From positions 329,196,305 to 329,260,304 of the forward strand of contig CM042689.1 in NCBI GenBank assembly GCA_023614405.1: 64,000 bases of DNA, read 5' to 3'. Below, piece by piece: positions 1 through 11,025 of the stretch; positions within the stretch are counted from its first letter, which is position 1; every line of letters starts with the position of its first letter. Source of the DNA: Avena insularis (lineage: Eukaryota; Streptophyta; Magnoliopsida; Poales; Poaceae). The notes beneath the pieces are model-generated. The model did no database searches. It saw nothing but the letters and a program-made list of their open reading frames with translations, and had not been told where the DNA came from. The position numbers and the translations under genes were made by a program.

Positions 1-2150
1 AATTACTTGGAAGTGTGAACTAGTCATGCGATCACAACGGATTGTTTTATCTTCTTTTAATATTCTTTAACTTACATGATTTAATATGTGAAATTATCTT
101 GCTATAAGTCCAATTTAGAACTGAAAATAAGGTAGTGAGGGAAGCATGAAACACATCACATTGCCTGCATAAAGTGTTACTTCATATTTCCTTTGTGGAT
201 CCGAATAGGCGATACAAGTGCACAACATCCTGGAACTTTATAGTTTGCTCATTGGAATGAGTACCAACTGACTTGGCGCCGTATGTTTTAATTTCCCCTC
301 CACCTGCATGGACCATACTGTTCTCTTACAGGGATGTTTGGTGTATTAGTTTATAGTTAATCTCGATATTGCGTTTATTCCACATTGCCTGGCATTAGTG
401 CCACCTAGCTTCAAGTTCAGGTTGTCCCTATTGCTGTCACATTTGTCACTGAAACGACCAGGGGACAGGTGCAAGAATATGATGAAAAAGAGTATATTTC
501 ATCCTGAAAAACTGTCATGTAATTAGTAGTATTTTTTTCTTAAAAAGGTAGTATCTATCTCCTTACAGAAGACAGCAGCAGAAATGTTGATCTACTTTTA
601 AGATTTGGATCTGGGTTGCTTACAGATCCTAGAAGTCAACATTATTTTGCCATTAAGCAAACAAAATTTAGATCTATGGACTTTTTTATCCACATAGAAG
701 TTAGCTAGCAAATGTATGAGCATATGTTATGCGATACTTCTATATCTATTTTTGTTTTTTAGTTTAACATTTTAGCAGTAGTACGGTATAGCATGATGTT
801 ATTCAGTAGAGTTTTGGGTTTCAAATTGCTTACTTGCCCATGTTGGACATCATTTAAATGTGCATTGTATTGTGTGCACCATGTTTAGGCTGGAAAATCA
901 TGTACTACTTCTATCAGTTATATCAACCAACATTTTATCATCGTTTCAACTGTTAGTGCTATCTTTACCGGGGCCTCTCCTACTGCTTAGAAACGAAGTT
1001 ACCACCACAGGTGGTTATGGTGGCATATTCCTAAAGAAGGCTTAAAAATTGGCTATTTGTTCTTCTGTACACTATGTGCATCTATTCAGTTCTTTCGACA
1101 GTAGCTCAAAAGGATCAACCAATATGAAGCTTTCTCTACAGGCAGTTGATTTTTGTTAGCAGTTTAAGCATTTCCATATTCTACCAATATGAAGCTTTCT
1201 CCATCATCACCTTCCATAGGTTTTAGTAACCCATTGCTCTTATGTTCTGGCAGCATTGATGCGGGAATACTGTGGGGAAGAAGATGCATCATCCAGGAGG
1301 AAACACGGGTAATGTAAATGCAATGGAAGGAAGTCCAGCATATAAATGCTGAGGTGAAGTTCAAACACTACACTAAATACCAACCTTAGTCACATGATTT
1401 GCTCCTGTAGAGATACTTGCTTACGTAGTCTGGCAGTTGTGAAGCGTCCATACCTTGTTATTCAGCTGATAGTACCGCGGGGTATGCTGGAAGTAGTAGT
1501 TTGGTTGATCCCACTAGGACAATGGCCTGAAATTAAGTGTGAATGTTGTGGTGCCATGTGATTTTAAATCCTGTATCGGATTCAACTGAAAAAGAGAACT
1601 AATTTTGCATCGGATAAATGCAAGGGTAAAGTTAACGAGAATAGTGACTGTGGAATTATTATGGTGGGTGACTAGGCATCCTTTCCATCTGAAGCCTTGA
1701 TTTGTAGCTTAAAAGTTGGTAATTTTTGGTGCCTCTACTTTTTTCTATGTTAGTGTGTTACGATTGGTAAATTTCAGCATTTCTACCTTTTAATATACTA
1801 GTGTGTTGGTTATCTAGTTGCAGCACACTTGGTAGCCTGCACGTCAGGCTTCGGTGATTACACTGTAAAACATAGTGGGTCCGTGTCAGCAATGCTCGTA
1901 GTGTTTCTTAGCTTTGGTTAACCTGCGGCACGGGACAGCTGATCTAGAGGGCCCTAGCGATTTTGGATTTACCTCGAACTATACGACTTTGCCTGCTCAT
2001 CACAAGATGCGTAGTCAGCCAAAGGCCGAAAGAAACTGTGACAGTCTCCGCTTAACACGAAAAGTGATCGTGCTTTAGATCGTCTTTGATCCCATTGCTC
2101 AGCTAATGAGGTAGCACCCGTAGTGGACGAAGTTGCTGGCGACGGAGTAA
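1..2150. other. Unassigned intergenic DNA
   Basis: This stretch is AT-rich. Only short ORFs occur, and none shows a recognisable domain or a convincing exon chain. A few pyrimidine tracts ending in AG (for example near 1253) could be splice acceptors or 3' gene remnants, but no reading frame joins them. I see no LTR ends, primer site or tandem repeat. Confidence 0.5.
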
Positions 2151-3361
2151 GAGCATGTCCACCGGCGCCCTCAAAAGTTGTCTGGCAAGCACGCCGACTT
2201 TGGAAGCCAGAGTACAAACTGTCAGCAGTGAGGCCGTTCCACACTGGCGTCCCCCAATGATCATTCCAAACTACTTTGCAATTTGTGCAAATTTTTATAT
2301 AGAAATAACTAATTAGCGGCGCTGCTGTGATGCCTGGAGGTACCCTCGCCAGGACGGTTCGACGACGATGGCCGTACATTGATGCCCCATTCCTCTTTGA
2401 GAGAGCAGAAGATCACATTTTCTGTATCCAACTCCTCCCGAGCTCGTTCGAGGCGGGCACGCATGACCATGTCGATGGGGTTGGCACCACGGCGTGCCAG
2501 CACTCCGTGTAAGCATCGTCGAGTTCTTGCTAGCAGAGGTGATGTGGGAGGAAGACGGTGTTGAGGACAGCGAACCCGAAGCATTGGCCGGTTGTCCGGT
2601 TAACTGGCCCTTGGTATGGCCGCACCGGCCTACGGGAGCTCTTGTGCTGCTGTGCCCGGCCACGTCAGCATGCAAGAGCTCCTCCGCTGCTGCGCCCGGT
2701 CGTACGTTGCTTGGATATCGGCTAGCATTACCCGCTGGTCGACTAGCCTCTCCCTCAGCTTGTCGAAGTTGGACAAGTCATTGTCGTCGCTGTCTTTGTC
2801 GGCGGCGTGGTGGATGTGGGTGGCGGCATAGAGAGGCACATGTGACTCCATCGCGTGGGTTGCGCGCAGGAGTGGAAGGAACACGGCGGCCAGGCATTCT
2901 TATTTTGGAGGTCTAGTGGTGCGCTGCTCCTCCACGGGCTCGACCCTTTTTTATAGCAGGGCAACCACTCCGACATGAAAGCTCACGAGTTGCAGCGGAA
3001 ACCCACTAGAAAGGCGAGAAACGGTGCTGGAACAGGCGGAAAGAAGGCTAAACTGGTGGGAAATGATGGCGGCAACGCCATTTCCTGCCGGTGGGAGGTG
3101 AGCCATCACAGATGGGTTGTTTCTATGGTTAGCAAGGGGACCCGACGTGGCCTTTTCAGCGTGACACGCATTGCCAGCAGCCCTAGCCCCAGCCTAGCCC
3201 CTGGTTGTCGGGGAACGACAAGAGGGTGCCGAACAGATTGGTGGGTTGCCCAATCTAACAATAACGGTTGGGGGGTTTCGGTTCGGGCCGACTTTTGAAC
3301 TCCATCCCCAACCAAGTTGGGGACTGGTTTTTTTTTTTTTTTTGAGCCGGTGGAGATGCTC
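2151..3361. mobile_element. Non-autonomous PIF/Harbinger-like DNA transposon
   Basis: The left end reads GAGCATGTCCACCGGCGC. The right end, reverse-complemented, reads GAGCATCTCCACCGGCTC, so the two form an inverted repeat with 16 of 18 bases matching. GAGCATCTCC termini are typical of Tourist/PIF-Harbinger elements in grasses. The flanking triplets are TAA on the left and TCA on the right, an imperfect version of the 3-bp TWA duplication this superfamily makes. The 1.2-kb body has no transposase that I recognise but holds a decayed minus-strand reading frame and a T-tract just inside the right end. The superfamily call rests on the termini only. Confidence 0.55.
2309..2884 (-). pseudogene. 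Decayed ORF inside the Harbinger-like element
   Basis: One minus-strand frame stays open across this interval apart from two closely spaced in-frame stops near 2630 and 2597. The upstream part (2630-2884) is acidic then basic and looks helical, with DKDSDDNDLSNFDKLRER followed by ANPIDMVMRARLERAREEL in the downstream part (2309-2584). This looks like a captured or ancestral coding sequence rather than random GC-rich DNA, but I do not recognise the family. It could be a fragment of an element-encoded accessory protein or of a host gene. It is not expected to give a full protein. Confidence 0.3.
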
Positions 3362-4270
3362 TCACCCGTTACGTGAAAAGATAGCATGGACCAAAAGAGG
3401 TCACGGGCTTACCGCTATTTAAGGCTGAACAGCTGACACACGCCAGTACACTGAAATCTGATTAACAACTGACACTTCAATGAAATTATCACTAAAGCTG
3501 TAGCTACCAGACACCTATGAAAATTTTGGTTTACTTGGCGATCGATCAGAAGCCAATCCGGCCATCTCAAGCAGCAATGCTTCGTGACGTGACCTCTAAG
3601 ATATATATCTGCCAGTCCTATTGGCTCAACCGAAACACCCACGTCCATGAGACGACGCTCCTAGCCTAATTGCTGTATCATCCAATATTTGACTCTCCTT
3701 TTCTTCCATTCTTCGGTCGAAGACAAAAAAGTTCAAGGCCCATATCGAGTTATCGACACTATGAAGAGATGATATATATCTACTCAAAAGTTGGAGTAAC
3801 TTTTCGATCGTATGTACCCGGCCTATAGCCGAAAAAGGCGAAGCTAAAAAGGCAAAGGTAGCATGCGTCCAAGCCGGCCGGTTGCGCTGCACCTTTTGCC
3901 CGGCGCACGTATCGCCGCCCGAGTACAACGGGAATCCACATTGGCCGTCACTGATTGATCGGGAAGACGGGTGTGATCTTTGTCTTGTTGCGATCGAGGC
4001 AGTGCGACGAGTGGTTGAAGCGCATCATGTGTGGCCGTCTACGAACTGAAACGGAGCATCGTGCATGCACTCCGGGAGAAGATTGGCCTGCTCATCCCGT
4101 CATTGGCTGGGCGCCCCAATGGAGGCAAAATTTTATCAACTTTTTGGGCCTTCGGTTTCTTTTAAGACGCAACTGTCGTCTAACCGATACGTCGCCATTG
4201 GTGTGATCTGAAAAGCCATATGAACATACCCGCTCTCACGTTCTTACGTGGAAGCCATATTGTCTACGTG
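3362..4270. other. Intergenic DNA and upstream region of the CLE gene
   Basis: No supported gene lies here. The last few hundred bases form the 5' flank of the CLE gene. An ACGTG core, the type bound by plant bZIP factors, occurs at about 4246-4250, and another at 4266-4270 just before the TATA box. Small ORFs on both strands show no domain. Confidence 0.4.
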
Positions 4271-4277
4271 TATATAA
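4271..4277 (+). promoter_or_regulatory. TATA box of the CLE gene
   Basis: TATATAA lies 163 bases before the chosen ATG. A plant TATA box sits about 30 bases before the transcript start, which would place the start near 4303 and give a 5' leader of about 130 bases. No ATG occurs between that point and the gene's own ATG in the stretch I read. Confidence 0.6.
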
Positions 4278-4433
4278 GTGGCCGATAGGCATGCCTCGTA
4301 GCTCCAGAACTCACTGCAATAATCTCAGTTGGTTAGCACCTCGATCTTTGCATACATTGTCGTTGCAGCTCGCCAGCAGCCTTTGATCGATCAAGCGACA
4401 ATCGATCGACCACCTACCTCTCCGTACCGATCG

Positions 4434-4670
4434 ATGGCACATACCAGCCTGCGCCTCATCGTCTGCGCCGTGTTGCTGCTCTCCGCCGCCGTTCACTCGG
4501 AATCGGCTCGGGTCTTGAGAGAATGGCCAGGTGCGGAGCTGGCGGGTCACGACGGCGGCGCTGCGGAGGCGACGATGAAGGTGCCCGGCGAGGGGCAGAG
4601 GCAAGAAGGCGGAGCGGTCTCCGAGTCCAAGCGCCTGAGCCCCGGAGGACCAGACCCTCAACATCATTAG
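4434..4670 (+). CDS. CLE (CLAVATA3/ESR-related) peptide precursor
   Basis: This is a 78-residue single-exon precursor of a secreted signalling peptide. Residues 1-24 or so form a signal peptide: a short basic N-terminus, then the hydrophobic stretch LIVCAVLLLSAAV. Residues 25-65 are a variable charged spacer. The last 12 residues (67-78, 4632-4667) are RLSPGGPDPQHH, a canonical CLE dodecapeptide of the CLE1-7 type, preceded by Lys66 as a likely processing site. Pro70 and Pro73 are the positions usually hydroxylated in this family. CLE peptides are released to the apoplast and bind leucine-rich-repeat receptor kinases of the CLV1/BAM type to control meristems, vasculature or roots. I chose the ATG at 4434 because it starts directly at the signal peptide and follows a TATA box. 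The frame also extends upstream from a TTG, which is not a plausible start. The frame is intact. Which paralogue it is cannot be told from the sequence. Confidence 0.9.
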   Translation: MAHTSLRLIVCAVLLLSAAVHSESARVLREWPGAELAGHDGGAAEATMKVPGEGQRQEGGAVSESKRLSPGGPDPQHH

Positions 4671-5426
4671 GTAGCCACCATTGTGATGGGCTCTTATGTG
4701 TTCGCCATGTGGGACGACGCTGTAGCAAGACACGAAGGTTGACGGGGATGTTTTTTGGCAGACGAATAAGGTTGACGATTACTATCCATTCGTTCAGTGC
4801 TGTTAGTCTGTGCTCTCACTTTGTCGGGGCGCTTTCTTAATACTATATAGATGTGTTTTATATCATTTCCACCAATTATGTTGGAATTGGAACATGGACG
4901 TTTGTGGTGGATCCTTTTCCGGTGTCAAATTAACTAACCTTTCCATTGCTAACCGAACTTTCTTTCGAGCAACCGCGTAAAGGGAGTGATTGGTAGTTGA
5001 AGCATCACACACACATAACATAAGCCCGAGTGGGAAACGCTTTACCGCAGGCTGTTTGTCTCTAAGCTGCTGCCAACGGTTCGAAAGTTGAACCGTTAGT
5101 GAAAAATCCAATTATCAGATGCAGATTTTCACTAAACGAGCTGCAATATTTGGCCATAGCTTGTACTGGGAGCGAGCTGTTGTAAGATGTGTTGGGGAAA
5201 GATACACAACATTCGTTGTTTATAATAAACTTTAAGGATAGCTTTAATTAATAGATATGCAACGAAAATAAAACAACGAGCACATGCATATATAACACAA
5301 GGATTTACGTGAAAAAATTTCCTCAAAGTGAGAAAGAAAAAACCACGGCTGTAAACCAACCGGTCCACGCAAGTTTCACTATAAACAATCTGGATACAAA
5401 GTCTTCTCTAAAACATTTAGAGATGT
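4671..5426. other. 3' flank of the CLE gene and unassigned DNA
   Basis: The first part must hold the 3' UTR of the CLE gene. I see AT-rich stretches near 4836-4865 but no clear AATAAA signal. The remainder has no supported gene and passes into the CAA/CAG repeat. TGTTGGGGAAAG near 5192 resembles an LTR start, but I found no partner for it. Confidence 0.35.
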
Positions 5427-5511
5427 ACAACAGCAACAACACCAACACCAGCAGCACCAACAACAGCAACAACAACAACAACAACAACAACAACACCACC
5501 AACAGCAACAG

Positions 5512-5552
<41 letters not shown>

Positions 5553-5638
5553 ACAACAACAACAATAGCAACACCAGCAGCAGCAACAACAATAGCAACA
5601 GCAGCAGCAACAGCAACAACAACAGCAACAACAACAAC
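5427..5638. repeat. CAA/CAG/CAC trinucleotide repeat
   Basis: About 210 bases of almost pure triplets, mainly CAA and CAG with scattered CAC, AAT and AGC. Frames on both strands stay open, giving poly-Asn/Ser on the plus strand and poly-Leu on the minus strand, because the repeat lacks stops. That makes the overlapping ORFs an artefact of the repeat. Confidence 0.9.
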
Positions 5639-5980
5639 TTGAGATAAAGATTACAACATAGCAGAGTATCTCAGTTTCTGTTCTCTTTGTTAGTCAGCAA
5701 ACTGCTCATAAACCGCAGATCCAATCAACACCAAACTTGGTAGACAAGATGACATACGAGTACCCAACATACATGCCAAATTTCAGCTCAATCGGACATC
5801 GTTTGCTAGCCCAAACTGTTTGTCTACCAAAACTGCTCTGTTCTGAAACTGCAGTGGTTCGAACTGACTAAACCGTTGGCAGCGGCGGTGGTGGTGGTAG
5901 CCGGCGGAGGTGGTGTAAGTAGTGACGGTGGCTTGGGCTAGGGCATGGATTATTGTGTCTTACCCTTGTCCCTCTCCACT

Positions 5981-5990
5981 CCTTATATAG
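5981..5990 (-). promoter_or_regulatory. TATA-like site on the minus strand
   Basis: The minus strand reads CTATATAAGG, followed by a purine-rich stretch and then CCGCCG-rich sequence. This is promoter-like and consistent with an LTR. No gene is attached to it. Confidence 0.35.
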
Positions 5991-6640
5991 ACGGATTCCC
6001 TCCTTCATAGAGGAGAGTAAGATTAGGATTCGTATCCTACATGGACTCCTTTTCTTTTCTTTCACCAATATGAGAGAGAGAGGAAATCCATATCCAATAT
6101 GGAGTACGCATCAAATACAGAGTTCTCCCCAAACCAACTTGGGGGCAAGTTTGAGAGCGGGGAGGACTCCTCCCTCCCCACACGGTCTCGCCCCTCCCCA
6201 CCTCGTCCATCCGTCGGGCATAGGGGAGGCCCTGGCCGATTCATCTAGGGTTCCCACCCCCCACGCGCGCATGTGGCCCAGTGGGCCCATGCGGCCCTCC
6301 AGCCCATGCGACCCACTAGGATATTGATAAATAATAATTTCTTATTTATTATTAATATAGATTTGTACGCGAAGGAACTAGGGTCCAACGAGCCCGTGAT
6401 TCTAGAGGGGGCTGGACACGCGGTCCCAAGGAGTCTCGACGACGGTGGCGACGGCAGAGCAAGCGCACGACAGAGAGGTGACACGGTTTTTTTTACCTAG
6501 GTTTGGGACCCTCGTGAGGAGGTAATTCCTCTACTCCTGCTTGGTTGTATCTCTCGCGTGCTTCGCGAGGGTACAATGGAGGTGTAAAGTCTAGGGTTTT
6601 AGCTCAGGGATCGACCCCTTCTAAGGCAGGAGAAGGGCTC

Positions 6641-6650
6641 TTTATATAGC
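6641..6650 (-). promoter_or_regulatory. TATA-like site of a putative Gypsy LTR
   Basis: The minus strand reads GCTATATAAA. About 100-200 bases downstream on that strand come an AACCCTAGA stretch and CGTCGCCACCG-rich DNA, a layout seen in Gypsy LTR R/U5 regions of grasses. Confidence 0.35.
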
Positions 6651-6660
6651 ACCGACAAGC

Positions 6661-7539
6661 CTCTTCCCCCAATATTTGGGAGGTAAGTGCTACGATAGTG
6701 CCGCTCCTCGAGATCCCTGTCTACAAGACTACTTTCGGTGGACCGAGTCTTGGACACCAGAGCTTCTCCGTCCTCCTATAAAGCGATCTTCTTTAGCGTC
6801 GTTTGTCTTCGTCTGGCACTGTTCACTGTCTCCCTTACACCAAAACGGCAAAGGGAATCCTTGTACACGATGAGGTCGTCCGTCCTCTCCTTGCAGAAAA
6901 GGAGGCAGACCAGACCCTTCTTTACCGAGGCGAACCGGGAGAGCAGGGCTGCTGCGCTTCTTGTCGGGATCCGCCTTACCTACCAGCTCCTTGGTGAGAT
7001 TACCAAACTGGCCCAAGCGCGCTCCAAAGTGTCCAAGGCCCTGCAACGCAATAGAGTGCAGCGAAGGGATCCTTCTCCCTGACGCATCCCCTTGAGGCCA
7101 TCTCCTCATGAAGCGATCCTCGCAAGGGATCATTCGACCGGGCTGCTTCTGAAGACGTCTAAGCCTCCTGAGGGCGCATCTGCCTAGGCGATGGACCTGT
7201 CAACCGTCGAAACGTGGCATCCCGATTTCTAGGGCCCCGATAGTAGCCCCCTGGCGCTTGTATTGCACGTGTCTTTTTATGGACGCGAAGGGGCAGGCGG
7301 CCTAAGACAGTTGATGGGTCCCGGTGCCCCTTTGGTCAACATGTGTCTGACACGCCCTCATCTTGGCCGTAGATCCGGAACATCCATGTGCTCCCCGCCG
7401 CAGATCTTGGGCGTGTCCTCTCTGCTCTAGGAGTTACTCCCACGACACGACGGTGCATGGGGCCCTGCAGTTAATAACGCGTGCTTGGCGTGATGGTACA
7501 TCTTTTCAACTGTTCTTGTTATATCGGGGAAAATGCGTG
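6661..7539. other. GC-rich retroelement-like DNA left of Angela
   Basis: No supported gene lies here. The frames present on both strands have no domain and overlap one another. The segment is continuous with 16538 onward once Angela is removed, as the CTATC duplication shows, so it forms the 5' flank of the B3-domain pseudogene. Confidence 0.35.
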
Positions 7540-7544
7540 CTATC
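7540..7544. repeat. Target-site duplication CTATC, left copy
   Basis: CTATC directly abuts the left LTR. An identical CTATC follows the right LTR at 16538-16542. The perfect match shows that both outer LTR ends belong to a single insertion. Confidence 0.9.
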
Positions 7545-9443
7545 TGTAGGGGTTCGTAGCATGGAAAACAAAAAAATTCTACCGCATGCACACAAATAAG
7601 CCAAGATCTATCTACTAGATTGTAGAAATGAGTCGATTAGAGTACTCACCCTCGAAGATTCCAAAGCGGTTAACGAGAGCAGATTCTCGTGGGTGATGTA
7701 GTCGTACACTTGACGATCTCAAGATCGCGTAGACGATCCTTCCGGTGTTGCGTTTCGGCAACGCTTCCGCAGACGGTCACACGTTTGGTACTTGATGAAG
7801 ACCTTCCACTCCCTTGTTCTAGCAGGCAGCGGAGGTTGTAGTTCTCCCCTCGCGATTTCGGCAGAACGACGGTGTGGTGTCGGAAGTAGAGGAAAAATCC
7901 TGCAGGGCTTCGCCTAAGCCGGAGCAGGTTATGGTGGATTTAGGGTTTCCGGCGATCCAGGTTTAGAGGGCCAGAGAGGAGGAGGTGGAGTCGGCGGAGG
8001 CTAGGGCGGCGGCGACGATCCGGCGGTGACGCGAGGTAGCAGCGCTGGGCGGCGGCGGCAAGCGGCGGCGGCAAGCGGCTTGGTGGAGGGCTGGTTGTGT
8101 GTTCTCTTGGGGCACCCCTCCCCTCTATTTATGAGAGGGAGGGCATCTCGGGAGAGGGGAGTTTGTATCCTTCCCAACTCCCTATCCTAGTTGTCTTGTG
8201 GTGGAGGGAAAGAAGGATTCTTTCCTTCCTCCACTAGGAAACATCGTCCCAGTTTGACTTTTCAAACTTGCCTTTTGACTTTCAATTTGGAGCTTTATTT
8301 CTTTCTTGCAAATGCCCAACCAAGTGACCTAGGACATGATCCAATCATTCCACTTATCCATGACACATTCATGTACCCTTCCCCTTCCGGTCTGGTGAAC
8401 CTTCTAGACCCTTCTAGAACTTCTCCGATGAAAACATCGGAATCATTCCCGAACTCCGGAATTGAACTTTCCTTATATGCATTTTATTCTCCGGATCTCC
8501 TCGTGATATCCCGGATCCCATTCGATACTCCGAACAACATTCGGTCTCCCTACTTACATTCCATATCTACTAAACAACATTGAATCCTTAAGTGTGTCTC
8601 CATACAGTTCGTGAATTACGTGGACATGACCGAGACACTTCTCCAATCAATAACCAATAGAGGAATCTGGAAATTCATATGGCTCTCACATATTTCTATG
8701 ATTACTTTGCGATCGAATGAACCACTTACATACGATACCAATCTCCCTTTGTCTCGCGATAGTTTACTTATCCGAGGTTTGATCATCGGTATCTCTGCAT
8801 ACCTAGTTCAACCTCGTTACCGATAAGTACTCTTTTCTCGTTCCCGTGATATGTGATCCCTTGTGAACCAGTCACATGCTTGCAAGCTAATTGGATTACA
8901 TTCCACCGAGAGGGCCCAAAGTATATCTATCCGTCATATGGATGGACAAATCCCACTCTTGATCCATGTGCCTCAACACATACTTTCTGAACACTTAATG
9001 CCATCTTTATAGCCACCCAGTTATAGTGTGGTGTTTGATGTCATCAAAGCATCCTTCTGATGATGGTGATTAGCATGATCTCATGGTCAAAGGAATTAGG
9101 TTACTATGTATCAGAAAGCTTATAGCAAACGAACTTTTGAAATGACTTGATCTTTATGCTATGCTTATCTATAGGAGTATGTCCATCATACCATTCTCCT
9201 AATGATATGATCTTGTTGTTAAAAACATCTCTATGTTCATGATCTAGAAACCATGATCATCTATTAACCAACAAGCTAGTATTACAAAGAGGCTTTACCA
9301 GGGACTCTAATTTAGTTTACAAATCACACAAGTATTAATGTTTCCGGTTAATACTATTATAGGATGAATGTAAAAATTTATCATAAACACAAAGATATAA
9401 TAATAACCACTTTTATTATTGCCTCTAGGGTATATCTCCAATA
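7545..9443 (-). repeat. Angela 3' LTR
   Basis: This is the left copy of the 1.9-kb LTR, matching 14638-16537 along its whole length with scattered substitutions. Its right end reads CCAATA where the other copy has CCAACA, so the terminal CA has become TA. A TATA-like CTCATAAATAGA read on the minus strand lies near 8124-8134 and recurs in the other LTR. Confidence 0.93.
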
Positions 9444-9460
9444 GTCTCCCACTTGCTCTA
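9444..9460 (-). promoter_or_regulatory. Angela polypurine tract
   Basis: The minus strand reads a purine-rich AAGTGGGAGAC directly before the 3' LTR. This is the plus-strand DNA primer site expected at this position. Confidence 0.75.
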
Positions 9461-9474
9461 GAGTCAAATCTAGA

Positions 9475-11025
9475 TTACATGGTAATATACCGAACACCCA
9501 TGGCGGTTTGGTGCTGGTCATGTTTTGCCCTCTGGAGAGGTTTAGTCAACGGATCCGCCACATTCAGATCTGTGTGTACTTTGCAAATATTTATATCACC
9601 ATCTTGGACATGCTCTTGAATAGCGTGAAAACGCAGCTTGATATGCTTCAGCTTCTTGTGTGACCTTGGTTCTTGCGCATTGGCTATGGCACCCATGTTA
9701 TCACAATAGATAGACATTGGGTCCAACGCACTGGGAACCACACCAAGCTCTGTAATGAACTCCTTCATCCATATCGCCTCTTGTGAAGCCTCCGAAGCAG
9801 CTATGTATTCTGATTTAGTTGAAGATCTCACCACAACGCTTTGCTTTGCACTCCTCCAGCTAACTGCTGCACCATTCAAAGTAAATACATATCCAGATTG
9901 AGATTTAGAATCATCCGGATCTGTGTTCCAACTAGCATCGGTGTAACCATTAACAACGAGTTGTTCATCACCTCCATAAGAAATAACCATATCCTTAGTT
10001 CTTCTCAAGCACTTAAGGATGTTTTTGACCATTGTCCAATGATACACTCCTGGATCACTTTGATATCTGCTAGTCAAACTAACATCATATGCAATTTCGG
10101 GTCTAGTACATAGCATGGCATACATGATAGATCCTATGGATGAGGCATAGGGAGTCTTACTCATCCTTTCTCTATCTTCTGCCGTAGCAGGACTTTGAGT
10201 TTTACTCAAGGTCGTATTGGGCAACATGGGCAAGAACCCTTTCTTGCTATCTTCCATTCCAAACCTCTTTAGAACTTTGTCCAAATATGTACTCTGTGAC
10301 AATGATATTAGGTGTCTTGATCTATCTCTATAAATCTTTATGCCTAATATGTAAGCTGCTTCGCCAAGATCTTTCATTGAAAAACTATTATTCAAATATT
10401 CCTTGACACTATTAAGAAGGTCTACACCATTCCCAATCAACAATATGTCATCCACATATAGTACTACGAATGCTACAGAGCTCCCACTCACTTTCTTGTA
10501 AATACAAGCTTCTCCATAAGTTTGTATAAATCCAAAACTTTTGATTTCCTTATCAAAACGTTGATTCCAACTCCGGGATGCTTGCTTCAATCCATAAATG
10601 GACCGTTGAAGTTTGCATACCTTGTTAGCATATTTAGGATTGACAAAACCTTTGGGTTGTACCATATACAACTCTTCATCAATGTCTCCATTGAGGAACG
10701 TCGTTTTGACATCCATCTGCCATATCTCATAATCATAATATGCAGCAATTGCTAATAAAATCCTCACAAACTTAAGCTTTGCTACCAGTGAGAAAGTCTC
10801 ATCGTAGTCAATTCCTTGAATCTGTCGAAACCCTTTTGCAACAAGTAGAGCTTTATAGACAGTAACATTACCATCAGCATCTGTTTTCTTCTTGAAAATC
10901 CATTTGTTCTCGATAGCCTTCCGACCATCCGGTAAGTCCACCAAAGTCCATACTTGGTTTTCGTACATGGATCCAATCTCGAATTTCATGGCTTCTTGCC
11001 ATTTATTGGAATCCGGGCTCATCAT
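9475..11025 (-). pseudogene. Angela Pol: reverse transcriptase and RNase H
   Basis: This 516-residue segment is the C-terminal part of the Copia polyprotein. It copies element RNA into DNA inside the virus-like particle. RT core: Asp105 in QMDVKTTFLNG, and Tyr190-Val-Asp-Asp193, the YVDD active site. RNase H follows with Asp363 in GYTDASW, Glu406 in TKSEY and Asp442 in CDN. All of these are present. The segment is out of frame with the integrase segment upstream (11022-12470). They overlap by four bases at a frameshift near 11030-11050, where the integrase frame runs into a stop. The first Met here is internal to the original polyprotein, not a real start. Confidence 0.9.

Larger units (their letters stand above)
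5639..6660. mobile_element. Degraded retroelement-derived DNA with minus-strand promoters
   Basis: No ORF with a domain occurs. Two minus-strand TATA-like sites (5981-5990 and 6641-6650) are followed on the minus strand by long CT- and GCC-rich leader-like sequence, as in plant LTRs. A U5-like segment lies at about 6340-6600. I found no second copy in the window and no target duplication, so the boundaries and family are unknown. It may include the 3' LTR of the Gypsy element whose gag-pol fills the right end of the window. Confidence 0.3.

Noticed and set aside
1260..1352. Possible terminal exon (30 open codons including HHPGGNTGNVNAMEGSPAY)
   Set aside because: Looks coding-like by eye, but the upstream AG acceptor at 1252-1253 puts a TGA in frame and no further exon could be joined.
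5309..5647. 112-codon plus-strand ORF rich in Asn/Ser and its poly-Leu counterpart on the minus strand
   Set aside because: Both are translations of the CAA/CAG repeat, which has no stops. Neither has a domain or start context.
6729..7133. 134-codon minus-strand ORF and overlapping plus-strand ORF
   Set aside because: No recognisable domain. Both lie in GC-rich retroelement-like DNA and overlap each other in antisense.
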